A stretch of 64,000 nucleotides of DNA. Origin: JAFGPL01 sp963781805 (lineage in GTDB: Bacteria; Bacteroidota; Bacteroidia; Bacteroidales; UBA10428). The DNA is taken from contig CAWAHF010000004.1 in the NCBI GenBank assembly GCA_963781805.1, forward strand, positions 682,001 to 746,000. The letters are read 5' to 3'. The notes beneath the pieces are model-generated. The model made no database searches and was not told the origin of the DNA. It was given only the letters and a program-made list of their open reading frames with translations. Each line of letters begins with the position of its first letter. The first letter of the stretch is position 1. Of this stretch, positions 44,366 through 52,510 are shown in pieces. Position numbers and translations under genes: made by a program.

Positions 44366-44748
44366 CTAAAAGTAAGGCGTGTTGTCTATTGGTCAGAAGA
44401 CCGTCAAAGACTGTTGATATTCATTTCCAATAATTTCGAATTATCCGCTGATTTAATTGCTTTGATTTATAAAAAGCGCTGGCCAATAGAAACATTGTTT
44501 AAACAGCTTAAGCAAAATTTCCAATTAAGATATTTTGTAGGAGATAATGTCAATGCAATAGAAATCCGAATATGGGTCAGCCTAATTGCAAATTTACTTA
44601 TAAGCCTAATAAAGTCCAGGTTAAAAAAAGTTGGTCGTTCTCTAACATGACATCAATAATAAGGCGATATTTGATGAATTACATCAACATATACAAGTTC
44701 TTGAACGACCCTGAAAAAGCATGGCTCAAGATTATAAAAGAAAAATAA
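44366..44748 (+). pseudogene. C-terminal fragment of an IS4-family transposase
   Basis: The fragment begins without a start (VRRVVYWSEDRQ), carries the IS4 Y-R-E-K signature in IYKKRWPIETLFKQLKQNF (with the third catalytic acid, Glu), and continues to about 44640. There a frameshift moves the ending (TSIIRRYLMNYINIYKFLND, then EKAWLKIIKEK) to another frame. The N-terminal two thirds of the gene are missing. It abuts the group II intron relic, which shows repeated insertion and decay at this spot. Confidence 0.85.
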
Positions 44749-44946
44749 CGGGAATATGAAAACACATTATTTCCTGAATTATAGGGGGCTTACTTTTAAT
44801 AAGCAAAAAACAGATATTGAATACCAATTGATTAATGATTAAAGAAAAAATTTAGTATTTTAACCGGACATCAATAATTAATTATTTTTTTTGTAAATTG
44901 CATAATCATAATTAACTACATTATTAATCATATTTAAACCTTACCT

Positions 44947-45915
44947 ATGAAAAAATTTTACATGTATGCTAGCTTTCTTTTCTTAGTGCTTAATATCAAG
45001 GCACAAGACAGAGTTAACGTTTTGATCCCGTTTACTGTAACTGCACCTACGTTAGATGGTGTTGTAGATGCTCTGTGGGACATGGTACCCGCAGAGACTA
45101 TTGAAAAAGCTTTCCGGTTAGAACAACCTACTGTTTCAGCGTATTGGAAAGCACTTTGGGATAACGATGCATTGTATGTGTTGGTGGCCGTGGAAGATGA
45201 TGACCATTGGCCTTCATGGGTTTCAGGAGGCAATTGGTATGAATATGACCAACCTGAAGTATATCTGGATATTAACGAGGTTTTAAAAGATGGTGCAGGT
45301 CCAGGCGGAAAAGGCAACGGCCACTACCAGACGTTATCGAGTTTTTCAAGCGGCGGAGCAGGGATTCCAACCGTTCTTACTGCATCCAATTACAGACCAG
45401 GAGGAACTTTCTGCTATGCACTCACAGGTGAGAATTATATTATAGAATATGCTTTGGACTATACCAGTTTTGTTAATAAAGATGGGGTTACCATGTCATC
45501 AGCAGCTTTCCAGGCATTGGATTCCATTGGTTTTGATGTTACTATTATTGACCAGGATGAAGGAATAACCACCGAACGTCAGAGAGCAGTCTGGCAAAAT
45601 GTGGGTGACATAGATGAAAGTTATGTGAACATGGATGATGCCGGAACCATAACACTGGTTAATTCCTTACCCTCGAAAGTTAATACACAAAAAATGGCTT
45701 CTTTGTCTGTTTATCCAAATCCTGTAACTGATGTTATGGTTATTAATGCCAAATTTGACCAACTAATTGTTACCGATATCCTTGGCAGTGAAGTAAGTAG
45801 CATGGAAACTTCAGAGAAAAATATTAATATGGAATGGCTACCATCAGGCATTTATATAATTCAAGTATTCAATGGGGAAAATCTTGTAGGAATAGCGAAA
45901 TTTCTCAAGAATTAA
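44947..45915 (+). CDS. Secreted CBM9-like carbohydrate-binding protein with T9SS sorting domain
   Basis: A 322-residue exported protein. A signal peptide (about 1-19) is followed by a CBM9-type sugar-binding domain (about 25-235): TAPTLDGVVDALWDMVP, AYWKALWDNDALYVLVAVED, YEYDQPEVYLDINE and the closing ERQRAVWQNVGD. A T9SS type A sorting domain is at the end (about 248-322; LSVYPNPVTDVMVI, LPSGIYIIQVFNGE). It would be displayed on the cell surface and bind plant polysaccharide or its reducing ends, in line with the PL11 and PL1 enzymes. No enzyme domain is present. A terminator follows. Confidence 0.88.
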   Translation: MKKFYMYASFLFLVLNIKAQDRVNVLIPFTVTAPTLDGVVDALWDMVPAETIEKAFRLEQPTVSAYWKALWDNDALYVLVAVEDDDHWPSWVSGGNWYEYDQPEVYLDINEVLKDGAGPGGKGNGHYQTLSSFSSGGAGIPTVLTASNYRPGGTFCYALTGENYIIEYALDYTSFVNKDGVTMSSAAFQALDSIGFDVTIIDQDEGITTERQRAVWQNVGDIDESYVNMDDAGTITLVNSLPSKVNTQKMASLSVYPNPVTDVMVINAKFDQLIVTDILGSEVSSMETSEKNINMEWLPSGIYIIQVFNGENLVGIAKFLKN

Positions 45916-45936
45916 ACTTGTTCATTCGTAAAGAAT

Positions 45937-45963
45937 AAAGGCTGTCTAAATTGACCGCCTTTT
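45937..45963 (+). terminator. Terminator after the CBM9-like gene
   Basis: Stem AAAGGCTGTC/GACCGCCTTT (one mismatch) with an AT-rich loop and a short T-run. Confidence 0.6.
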
Positions 45964-45996
45964 ATGATCGAAATATTTATATTACATTATCTACAA

Positions 45997-46146
45997 TTAT
46001 TGTTTTATAATTGTTTGTTTACTAATTCCCATATCTGTAATAACAATTACCTGATAAATTCCCTGATTCAGATTATGCAAGTCAATTGCTTTGAAATTGG
46101 TTTGAATACTTTTCGCCAATATGCCGGTTATATTATATAGATCAAC
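45997..46146 (-). pseudogene. Relic of a T9SS sorting domain cut by the long repeat
   Basis: On the minus strand the sequence reads VDLYNITGILAKSIQ, DLHNLNQGIYQVIVITD, ISKQTIIKQ and stop, the last 50 residues of a T9SS type A sorting domain. Coding sequence ends exactly where repeat copy 3 begins (46146). The rest of that gene is absent on the far side, so the repeat is linked to a deletion or rearrangement. Confidence 0.8.
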
Positions 46147-46700
46147 CCCTCGCTGGTCGGAGTTTACTTACTGCGTGCGTGAAATCGCTGCACTAAGTTA
46201 TTCACTTCGTTTTCCAATGAATCGGAACAGGCTATGAGATCATCCCGAAATTTTCGGGACTTAGTTGCAACTCCGACCTCTTTACTTTGCTAATGAATGG
46301 ATTTTTGGAGTTTTCAACTCCGGCTATAATTGAATAAAGATTATACCCCCAATGGTCGTTTAATTTACGCGTGATATAAAACCTGCCTTCATTCAGCGCC
46401 TCTTGCCAATGAAATCTCTACACCTATACAACAAAAGTTATAAGCCATATAACCTGTTATTGTCATTTCGGAAATTTTTGTAAATTGCTTACTGGTAGGA
46501 ATAACCGAATGAACATAATATACTGCCTAAAATCGGCGATGCAGGCAGATAGATACAGAGGAGTATTTGTGGTACAAAATGAAAAAAAACACGGAATGGA
46601 GTTCGTAAAAATCCATGACCGTTTATAACAAATCAATAACTAAAGCTATATGAGAAATATATGTATTTTTAGAAAAAAAGGTAAGTATATTTGGATGTTT
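46146..46700 (+). repeat. Long dispersed non-coding repeat, copy 3 (most complete)
   Basis: About 555 bases, containing all parts seen in copies 1 and 2. It starts CGCTGGTCGGAGTTTAC and includes the additional dyad ATCCCGAAATTTTCGGGA. The central part TTTTGGAGTTTTCAACTCCG is followed by CACCTATACAACAAAAGTTA, the inner palindrome (46523-46548), and the shared end AGTATATTTGGATGTT. Confidence 0.87.
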
Positions 46701-46747
46701 GTGGGCAAGCGGTTGATTGAAAAACAGGAGCTTACCAATACTTTTTG

Positions 46748-46755
46748 TATCTTTG
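46748..46755 (+). promoter_or_regulatory. -7 promoter box of the PIN toxin unit
   Basis: TATCTTTG matches TAnnTTTG, 19 bases before the start codon at 46775. Confidence 0.55.
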
Positions 46756-46774
46756 AAAATATTATAATTGAAAA

Positions 46775-47244
46775 ATGGAACATAGAGTTTACATAGATAC
46801 ATTAGTAATTGGAGGATGTTTTGACGAGGAATTTAACGAATGGTCAAATAAGCTATTTGATGACTTTAAATCATTAAAAAGAATCGCTGTAATTCTGACA
46901 TTACTATTGATGAGTTATCAGATGCGCCTAAAAATGTTCAAGATAATTTTAAACTGATACCAGAGGAATCCTTGGAAATTATTACTTCAGATGATGAATC
47001 CAGAAAATTAGCAGAATTATATATGCAGGAAAAAGCAGTTTCAAGAAAATTTTATGAAGATGCTTTACATATTGCAATTTCTACAATAAATCAAGTAAAT
47101 GTTTTAACAAGTTGGAATTTTAAACATATTGTAAATCTGGATAGAATAAGACAATATAATGCTGTAAATCTAAAAAATGGTTATTCCTTATTAGAGATAA
47201 GAACTCCTCGTGAAATATTAAAATTTGAAGAAGATGAAAGATAA
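46775..47244 (+). pseudogene. PIN-domain toxin-like gene with a frameshift
   Basis: The first part (from MEHRVYIDTLVIGGCFDEEF) is a PIN-domain start with the first catalytic Asp. A one-base loss near 46894 breaks the frame: KRIAVI should run on to SDITIDELSDAPKNV, but that part is found in another frame, which continues intact (ESLEIITSDDESRKLAELY, EDALHIAISTINQVNVLTSWNFKHI) to 47244. PIN proteins are metal-dependent RNases, commonly toxins of type II toxin-antitoxin pairs. A small gene overlapping its end is probably the partner. A sequencing or assembly error cannot be excluded. Confidence 0.8.
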
Positions 47245-47398
47245 AAAGAGTTTTGATGCAGTAAAAATGATGAGAGATATTAGGGAAAAACATCATAATG
47301 AATATGAATTAAATCCTGAATTAAGAGAGCAGCGCTTACAAGAAATAAGAAAAAAATATGCTGCAAAAATAAAGAATAAACAAAGCGCCAGCCACTAA
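47234..47398 (+). CDS. Small partner of the PIN protein (probable antitoxin)
   Basis: A 54-residue, highly charged protein (MKDKKSFDAVKMMRDIREKH, then LREQRLQEIRKKYAAKIKNK). It starts inside the end of the PIN gene with an 11-base overlap, so translation is coupled. Gene size, charge and position fit an antitoxin or toxin-neutralising partner. Its frame is intact although the toxin frame is broken, which is the usual direction of decay. The assignment as antitoxin is inference. Confidence 0.6.
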   Translation: MKDKKSFDAVKMMRDIREKHHNEYELNPELREQRLQEIRKKYAAKIKNKQSASH

Positions 47399-47420
47399 CT
47401 CGGCATATAGTTCATTGCCT
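47384..47420 (+). repeat. attC-like left half-site after the PIN pair
   Basis: AGCGCCAGCCACTAACTCGG overlaps the stop of the 54-residue gene, followed by CATATAGTTCATTGCC. It is again an AAC-ended left arm behind a small gene, without a clear right arm. Confidence 0.35.
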
Positions 47421-47509
47421 TTCCTTGGTATGCAAGGGTTTGAGCGCTCATGAACCGCAATTCGCAGCTCACATGAAAGAAAATTACCGGCTAAAAAGAT
47501 GGTCGAAAC

Positions 47510-47545
47510 TTTTTCCTTCCAGGGATATATCCCTGAAAGGAAAAA
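47510..47545. repeat. 36-bp near-perfect palindrome
   Basis: Central perfect palindrome CAGGGATATATCCCTG is flanked by TTTTTCCTT on the left and AAGGAAAAA on the right, with a single mismatched pair between core and flank. It could work as a bidirectional terminator or be a mobile palindromic repeat. Confidence 0.75.
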
Positions 47546-47750
47546 ACAATATCTTTAAACAAGAATTATTAACCTAAAAAGTGTCAACAGAAATCAGGAC
47601 GATACAAACGCTACTGCTAATGAGAAATATCTTATTTACAGTTGTGACTTTGACTTGCAATAGATAAAAAATAAAAGTGGAGACCAGAGTCCACAAAAAA
47701 ACGGGGCGGAACTGAAAAGCCTTATGAGTAAGACTAAATAAAAAATGATT

Positions 47751-48269
47751 ATGAAAAAAACAGCGATTATTTTCTTGTTATGCATACTTGCAGGACAATT
47801 TGTTTTCTCACAGACTACTTATTTTGGTAAACTCAATTTAAACCAAAAAGACAAGAAGTTTTCTTTGATTTCTGCTAACGATTCTCTATCAGTTTCAATT
47901 GATAAGAAGGATATTGACTTTAATGCAAGTAATGATTTTCAATTGATTAAAATTAAGAACAAAGAATACAATCTTGTCGTAAAAGCTGACACAATAAAAT
48001 TGACAGAATCTAAATCAAAGATTGAATATTCGAATGGATTAAAATTTAATATTTCTACTAAGAAAGCTCATCAAATTATATTGACAGATGAAAAAGGGAA
48101 CATTGTTCTTGATGCAATATATAAATTGAAAGGAAATACCGCAGATTTTGAAATGAAAATTTCTGACATGAAATTTAAGACTGAATTATTGGCTTATGCA
48201 ACTAAATATTTGTACGAGTTGAGCTTTAATGAAGTGAATACTGTACCATACTATTTCTTTATGTATTGA
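47751..48269 (+). CDS. Small secreted hypothetical protein
   Basis: A 172-residue protein with a signal peptide (MKKTAIIFLLCILAGQFVFS) when started at 47751; an ATG two codons earlier is possible. The mature part is lysine-rich with many short strands (KLNLNQKDKKFSLISAND, KIEYSNGLKFNISTKK). I do not recognise a family. A half-site with the same dispersed 53-base sequence as at 38064 follows its stop. Confidence 0.5.
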   Translation: MKKTAIIFLLCILAGQFVFSQTTYFGKLNLNQKDKKFSLISANDSLSVSIDKKDIDFNASNDFQLIKIKNKEYNLVVKADTIKLTESKSKIEYSNGLKFNISTKKAHQIILTDEKGNIVLDAIYKLKGNTADFEMKISDMKFKTELLAYATKYLYELSFNEVNTVPYYFFMY

Positions 48270-48277
48270 TATAAAAC

Positions 48278-48338
48278 CAGCCCATAACACTCTTCTAAGC
48301 CAACAGTAAATTTTTAAGAAAAAAATAAACTGTAAAAG
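48278..48338 (+). repeat. Half-site and dispersed repeat, second copy
   Basis: CAGCCCATAAC followed by ACTCTTCTAAGCCAACAGT and on to 48338 matches 38064-38117 in about four of five positions. In both places the match starts right at an AAC-ended half-site behind a small gene. Confidence 0.5.
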
Positions 48339-48404
48339 GAATTTGCTTTCGATACAGTGGTTAAGTTTGTGACTTACCTAACGTTTAGTCTGTCATTTTT
48401 CTTC

Positions 48405-49328
48405 TTACCTGTTATTCATTTTATCTTCCATCAGATAAATGCAATTATATATGTATCTGTTGATTGGTGCATCCTTCCCATGCTTCTCAGCCAGCTTTAC
48501 CACCGTCCCGTTTTGATATTCAATCTCAGAAGGTTTCCCTTCCATCACATCTCTGGATAAAGAAGAAGTTGAGTCGAAAGGAAACGTATCAATAAATTGC
48601 ATCATTTTATCAGTAATTCCGTTTTCGAGGTTAATTCCCTCCAGCAAGGCTATCTGATAGATCTCATCCAATAATTCATGCATCATTTTTCGGGTACCCG
48701 GATATGATCTGACTTCCCCATAGGACGATCTGCAAACAGCCAGCAAACCACTGGTACATATTGCAATAAATTTCTTCCACAATTCAGTATAAATATCATC
48801 TGCCAGATGTGATTTAATTTCAGCTTTCTCAAATGTATCCTTTAGAAGTAGAACTCTGTCCGAATGGTGATTATCCAATTCACCAAAAATAATTACAGGT
48901 TCCACCCCCATATGATGAATAACTCCCGGAGACTCTATTTTGCTAATTATCCGGCACAATCCTCCCAGAACCTTTTCCCTTCCTCCAATGGTTGCGGCTT
49001 CTTCACTGGCCAGTATTCCGTTTTGTAATGGCAATATTGTTGTATCCGGTTTTAGGGAAACTTTAATCTTATTCATCACTTCTTTAACCTGCCAGGCTTT
49101 AACGCAAAGTATTATAAGATCGCAGTTTTTCACCTGACGTAAATCATCCGAAGCATTTACAGGATGAACCAAAAAATCGCCTTGGATGCTTTTTACTTTT
49201 AATCCATTGGTTTGCATTGCCTTCAGATGTTCGCCCCGTGAAATAAATGTCACGTTGTTACCTGATGTTGCCAGCTTCCCTCCGAAATATCCTCCAACTC
49301 CGCCTGTCCCAATAATTGCAATTTTCAT
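48405..49328 (-). CDS. panE: 2-dehydropantoate 2-reductase family protein
   Basis: A 307-residue NADPH-dependent reductase of the ApbA/PanE family, which makes pantoate from ketopantoate on the way to pantothenate and coenzyme A. The N-terminal nucleotide loop is IGTGGVGGYFGGKLA (6-20). The substrate-binding and catalytic Lys lies in ILCVKAWQ and the C-terminal domain carries ELWKKFIAICTSG and the conserved PSEIEYQNG (with Glu) and PINRYIY. It stands alone, separated from the pantothenate genes, beside the MITE-like repeat at 49438. Paralogues with other 2-ketoacid substrates exist, so the exact substrate is not certain. Confidence 0.85.
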   Translation of the reverse strand: MKIAIIGTGGVGGYFGGKLATSGNNVTFISRGEHLKAMQTNGLKVKSIQGDFLVHPVNASDDLRQVKNCDLIILCVKAWQVKEVMNKIKVSLKPDTTILPLQNGILASEEAATIGGREKVLGGLCRIISKIESPGVIHHMGVEPVIIFGELDNHHSDRVLLLKDTFEKAEIKSHLADDIYTELWKKFIAICTSGLLAVCRSSYGEVRSYPGTRKMMHELLDEIYQIALLEGINLENGITDKMMQFIDTFPFDSTSSLSRDVMEGKPSEIEYQNGTVVKLAEKHGKDAPINRYIYNCIYLMEDKMNNR

Positions 49329-49437
49329 ATGATTTTCCGGTTTGATGTTAAAATATTTTTTACTTCATTAAATTTTGTTCTGAATGATAAAGTTACTTCA
49401 TTCAAAATAAATATGACTTAATGAAATTTTTTCTATA

Positions 49438-49607
49438 ATGCGAATTAAGGGTTAAAACTTATTAAAATATATAATTAGTAATCTGTATTTTGCAAGCTTA
49501 CCTTAGTGGTACTTAGTGACTTTGTGGCTATCTTCCTTTTGCCACTAAAACACAAAGATTCACAAAGATAAAGTCCATACTATTTGATTTCGACCCTTAA
49601 TTCGCAT
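49438..49607. repeat. MITE-like interspersed repeat, copy 2 (inverted)
   Basis: A 170-bp element in the opposite orientation to copy 1 (23078-23263), with terminal inverted repeats ATGCGAATTAAGG and CCTTAATTCGCAT, which match perfectly in this copy. A short internal stretch present in copy 1 is missing here. Confidence 0.82.
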
Positions 49608-49628
49608 CTGTAACAAAAAAATCCGGCG

Positions 49629-50840
49629 TAATAGACATTTCTAATGCTTTTTTTTATTGATTATTGAGTAATGGACATTTTTAATGCTTTTTATTTATTA
49701 CTTTTTTTTAAATCCAAAGTTTATTTTAATATAATTGCACATCAGGTAAGCGGAAACAGGCTCTGCTGGGGAGCAACCTGTCAGGAATATCTTGATCGAT
49801 CGAAGTATCAGAAGGCTGGCCAATGTCAGCTTTCTTTTATTATGATACTTTGAGAGCAGATGCCTTGAAAAACCCATTTATAAACTTTTCTTTTCGTTTG
49901 CGACTTAGTCCGTTATGATTACGCAATTTGTTTTTTAAGTCGGTAAATGTCCCTTCAAGTTGATTGTTTGTATTAGGTAAACCCAGTTCCATGTTGTCAT
50001 ACCAAGTAAATAAATATGCTTTATTTCTTTCCAAACTTCTATATGCACTTCGTAGTCTTTTATGAACATATCTGCTTTTTCCAGTTTCAGGATTAGTAGC
50101 CCTTTCGTTTACATATCCTTCCCACTTGGCATACCATTGATCAAGTGCACCGAAAAAACTTTCTTTATCAGTTTGTGTCAACAAATAAATAAGTTCTTTC
50201 AATTCAATCGAAGCCTGAACCTTCGGTTTCCTGGTTATGTACCTGGTAATAATTGCCACTTGATGAAATTGGCACATTTGTATAGGGTAATCTTGCAACG
50301 CATGAAAAAGTCCTTTTCTTCCATCACACACAATCCCTTTGATATTTATTCCTTGTGATTTGAGATAATCAATACCTGTGACGTACTCTTTTATGGTCTC
50401 ATATTTTACAAACTTCCAATACAAATGTTGACCTTCGGTGCTTTTAAATACCATTACTCCAAAGTCTCTTCCAAAATAGGTGGTATCCATCATGATAATA
50501 CTATCTTTTGCTTTATGGAAAGTTTGTTTTACTTCAACTTTATCAAGTCTTCGTTGGATTGTCCGAATAGAGACACCATATCGCTCTGACAGCTGAAGAT
50601 AAGTTTGTTTCCCTTCAGTATATTCTTGCCAGAGAACTTGATTATTGATTCGATTTCCACCTAAAAACTGGCGGTTGCAGTCATAACACTTGTAGTTTTG
50701 AATGCCACGATTTGAGCCATTTTTCTTCGTCCTTTTTGAACCACAGTAAATGCAAATTTTTTATTCATCGCTTTCAAATCCACCAAAACTATATTGTTAT
50801 TGGCTTTATTATGCATATGAGCATTAATTTTGTCTATTAA
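49629..50840 (-). mobile_element. Insertion sequence with decayed transposase
   Basis: A unit of about 1.2 kb. Its left end TAATAGACATTTCTAATGC (49629-49647) and the reverse complement of its right end (50821-50840, TTAATAGACAAAATTAATGC) are imperfect inverted repeats. A second copy of the left end motif lies at 49669-49687, which could be the true end. It holds one transposase gene on the minus strand. Confidence 0.6.
49840..50768 (-). pseudogene. IS256-like transposase, variant with N-terminal zinc ribbon (frameshifted)
   Basis: The full product would be about 310 residues. An N-terminal zinc ribbon (CIYCGSKRTKKNGS ... YKCYDCNRQF) is followed by a helix-turn-helix (YGVSIRTIQRRLDKV). A DDE-type catalytic core follows, with the first Asp in MMDTTYFGRDFG, the second in GIVCDGRKG and the Glu in NNQLEGTFTDLKNK. 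The only start codon (50768) is out of frame with the rest. The run of A after it has six bases where seven would restore the frame. The rest is uninterrupted to the stop. Either a recent inactivation or a homopolymer sequencing error. Confidence 0.8.
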
Positions 50841-50843
50841 GCC

Positions 50844-50875
50844 AAAAATCCCTTTCCTGAAAAGAAAAGGGATTT
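50844..50875 (-). terminator. Terminator of the Ig-like lipoprotein gene
   Basis: Stem AAATCCCTTT/AAAGGGATTT with an AT-rich loop; on the minus strand it ends in a run of T, 24 bases after the stop of the gene ending at 50899. Confidence 0.75.
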
Positions 50876-50898
50876 ATAGCATATGTTTGATAAGAATC

Positions 50899-52266
50899 CT
50901 ACTCCGGTCTGATGATAAATGAAAATGAATAAGGCTCTTTGATGGACGTACCATAGATGTCTTTAGCCTGTGTATTTACAACCACCGTATATTTAGTATT
51001 ATACAGAAAACCTGAGGAGGGTGTAAATTTCAGTGCGGTTTTTGAATTATAGTTCCAGTCTAGTGTTCCTGAAATGGCAGGCGTAATATTCAATGCACTT
51101 TGTACAGTTGATTTTTGCATATAGGTATTGAAATAGAGATAAATTACATCCGTGGGTGACACAAATAGTTCACCATTTCGGGGCGAAGTGGAAGTGATGC
51201 TCACCGGTGCAGTATTGAATGAAAACGAAAACTGATTTCCCAGCCTGATACCATCCAGATCTTCTGCAGTTGAATCGATTGTGATGGAATATTCCGTCTC
51301 TGCACGAAATATACCCCCTGTGTAAATGGTAAGCTGATTCTTCTGAGGCCAGATAAAAATTTTATCAGACGTCGGTGAAACTGAAATAGCATTTTCTGTG
51401 GTACTCTGATCCATATTGCGTGGGAATGTTATCTGAATACCGTTACTGGCAATCAAGTCCACATTTATATCCCCATGACTCGGATAGGTTAAAATTGCAT
51501 TTTGAGTACTTTCAGATTGTATAGTACTAAAACTGAATTCGAGTGGAAATCTGAGATGATTGCCTGCGGTATCCCTGGCTTCGGTTGATAATTTTACATG
51601 ATAGGTAGTATCTACAAAACCATCTTTCTGTGCAATCTGATAACTGAAGGCAGTGATTTTACTGTATGTTGTAATGGTAGCGCCGACATTATATCCCCAG
51701 TTTTCTGCTTTGTCGGTATAATAAGTTCGTGATGGCGCTTCGGAGTATTGACCCCAGTGAAATATCCCTTCTGTGGGAGGATTGGTTGAAAATGCTTTTT
51801 CCACACTGGCTCTATCCATGGGTTGAGTAAAAATTACCGAGATGGTCAACCGGGAATATTGATTATTGTATACAATTTCGGCCAAATCTTCAGGATAATG
51901 GGATGATACCAGATCGGGAACAGTTGACAAATCTATCTCACCGATATAGGTATTTCCGGCTCCCTGAACCATGACATTGCATACTTTATATATCCTAAAG
52001 TTATCGGCGATTACAGATACATCATAATTACCGATGGGTAAATTGTTGACGGCAAATGATCCATCATTACTGCTTATCACCGTTGAATCAACAGGATTTA
52101 CCTGGTTTACAACAACCTTAGCGCCGCTGGTATTTTGAATTACCTTACCGACCACGTTACCATGCATTGCATCGTTAAAAAGACGAGGATCAGCAGCATA
52201 ATAATTATTTTCTTCACATGTTAAAAGTGTCATGGCAAACATTACAAGAATGAATATTTTTTTCAT
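50899..52266 (-). CDS. Lipoprotein with carboxypeptidase-regulatory-like and three SbsA-type Ig-like domains
   Basis: A 455-residue surface or periplasmic lipoprotein. The signal peptide ends in a lipobox (TLLTC, Cys17). A carboxypeptidase-regulatory-like beta domain (about 36-110; VVGKVIQNTSGAKVVV, GSFAVNNLPIGNYDVSV) precedes three Ig-like domains of the Big_5/SbsA type (about 120-250, 258-355 and 360-455). Each of the three ends in a strand of the form LEFSFSTIQ, FSFSFNTAP or YSFSFIIRP. These domains occur in S-layer and adhesion proteins. It lies upstream of an IS and downstream of the propeller kinase on the same strand, with no clear functional link. Confidence 0.82.
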   Translation of the reverse strand: MKKIFILVMFAMTLLTCEENNYYAADPRLFNDAMHGNVVGKVIQNTSGAKVVVNQVNPVDSTVISSNDGSFAVNNLPIGNYDVSVIADNFRIYKVCNVMVQGAGNTYIGEIDLSTVPDLVSSHYPEDLAEIVYNNQYSRLTISVIFTQPMDRASVEKAFSTNPPTEGIFHWGQYSEAPSRTYYTDKAENWGYNVGATITTYSKITAFSYQIAQKDGFVDTTYHVKLSTEARDTAGNHLRFPLEFSFSTIQSESTQNAILTYPSHGDINVDLIASNGIQITFPRNMDQSTTENAISVSPTSDKIFIWPQKNQLTIYTGGIFRAETEYSITIDSTAEDLDGIRLGNQFSFSFNTAPVSITSTSPRNGELFVSPTDVIYLYFNTYMQKSTVQSALNITPAISGTLDWNYNSKTALKFTPSSGFLYNTKYTVVVNTQAKDIYGTSIKEPYSFSFIIRPE

Positions 52267-52510
52267 TTGACTTTTTTTAAGTTATAGACAAAGTATTAAT
52301 CCGTATCAAAACCTAAAATACTTTTTAGATATAAAGATTTTGTAATTGAATCTGCCCATTATTAATTGTGCCAACTATCTGATGTATATTGGAAATAAAA
52401 GGTTGCGTTGCTTCTTAAAATAAGGAATTAATATATCAGGAAATTAAAGATTGCGTGAGAGTTGAAGTACCCATATAATTAAGGAGACCTTTATCCCAGT
52501 AAAATAAACG

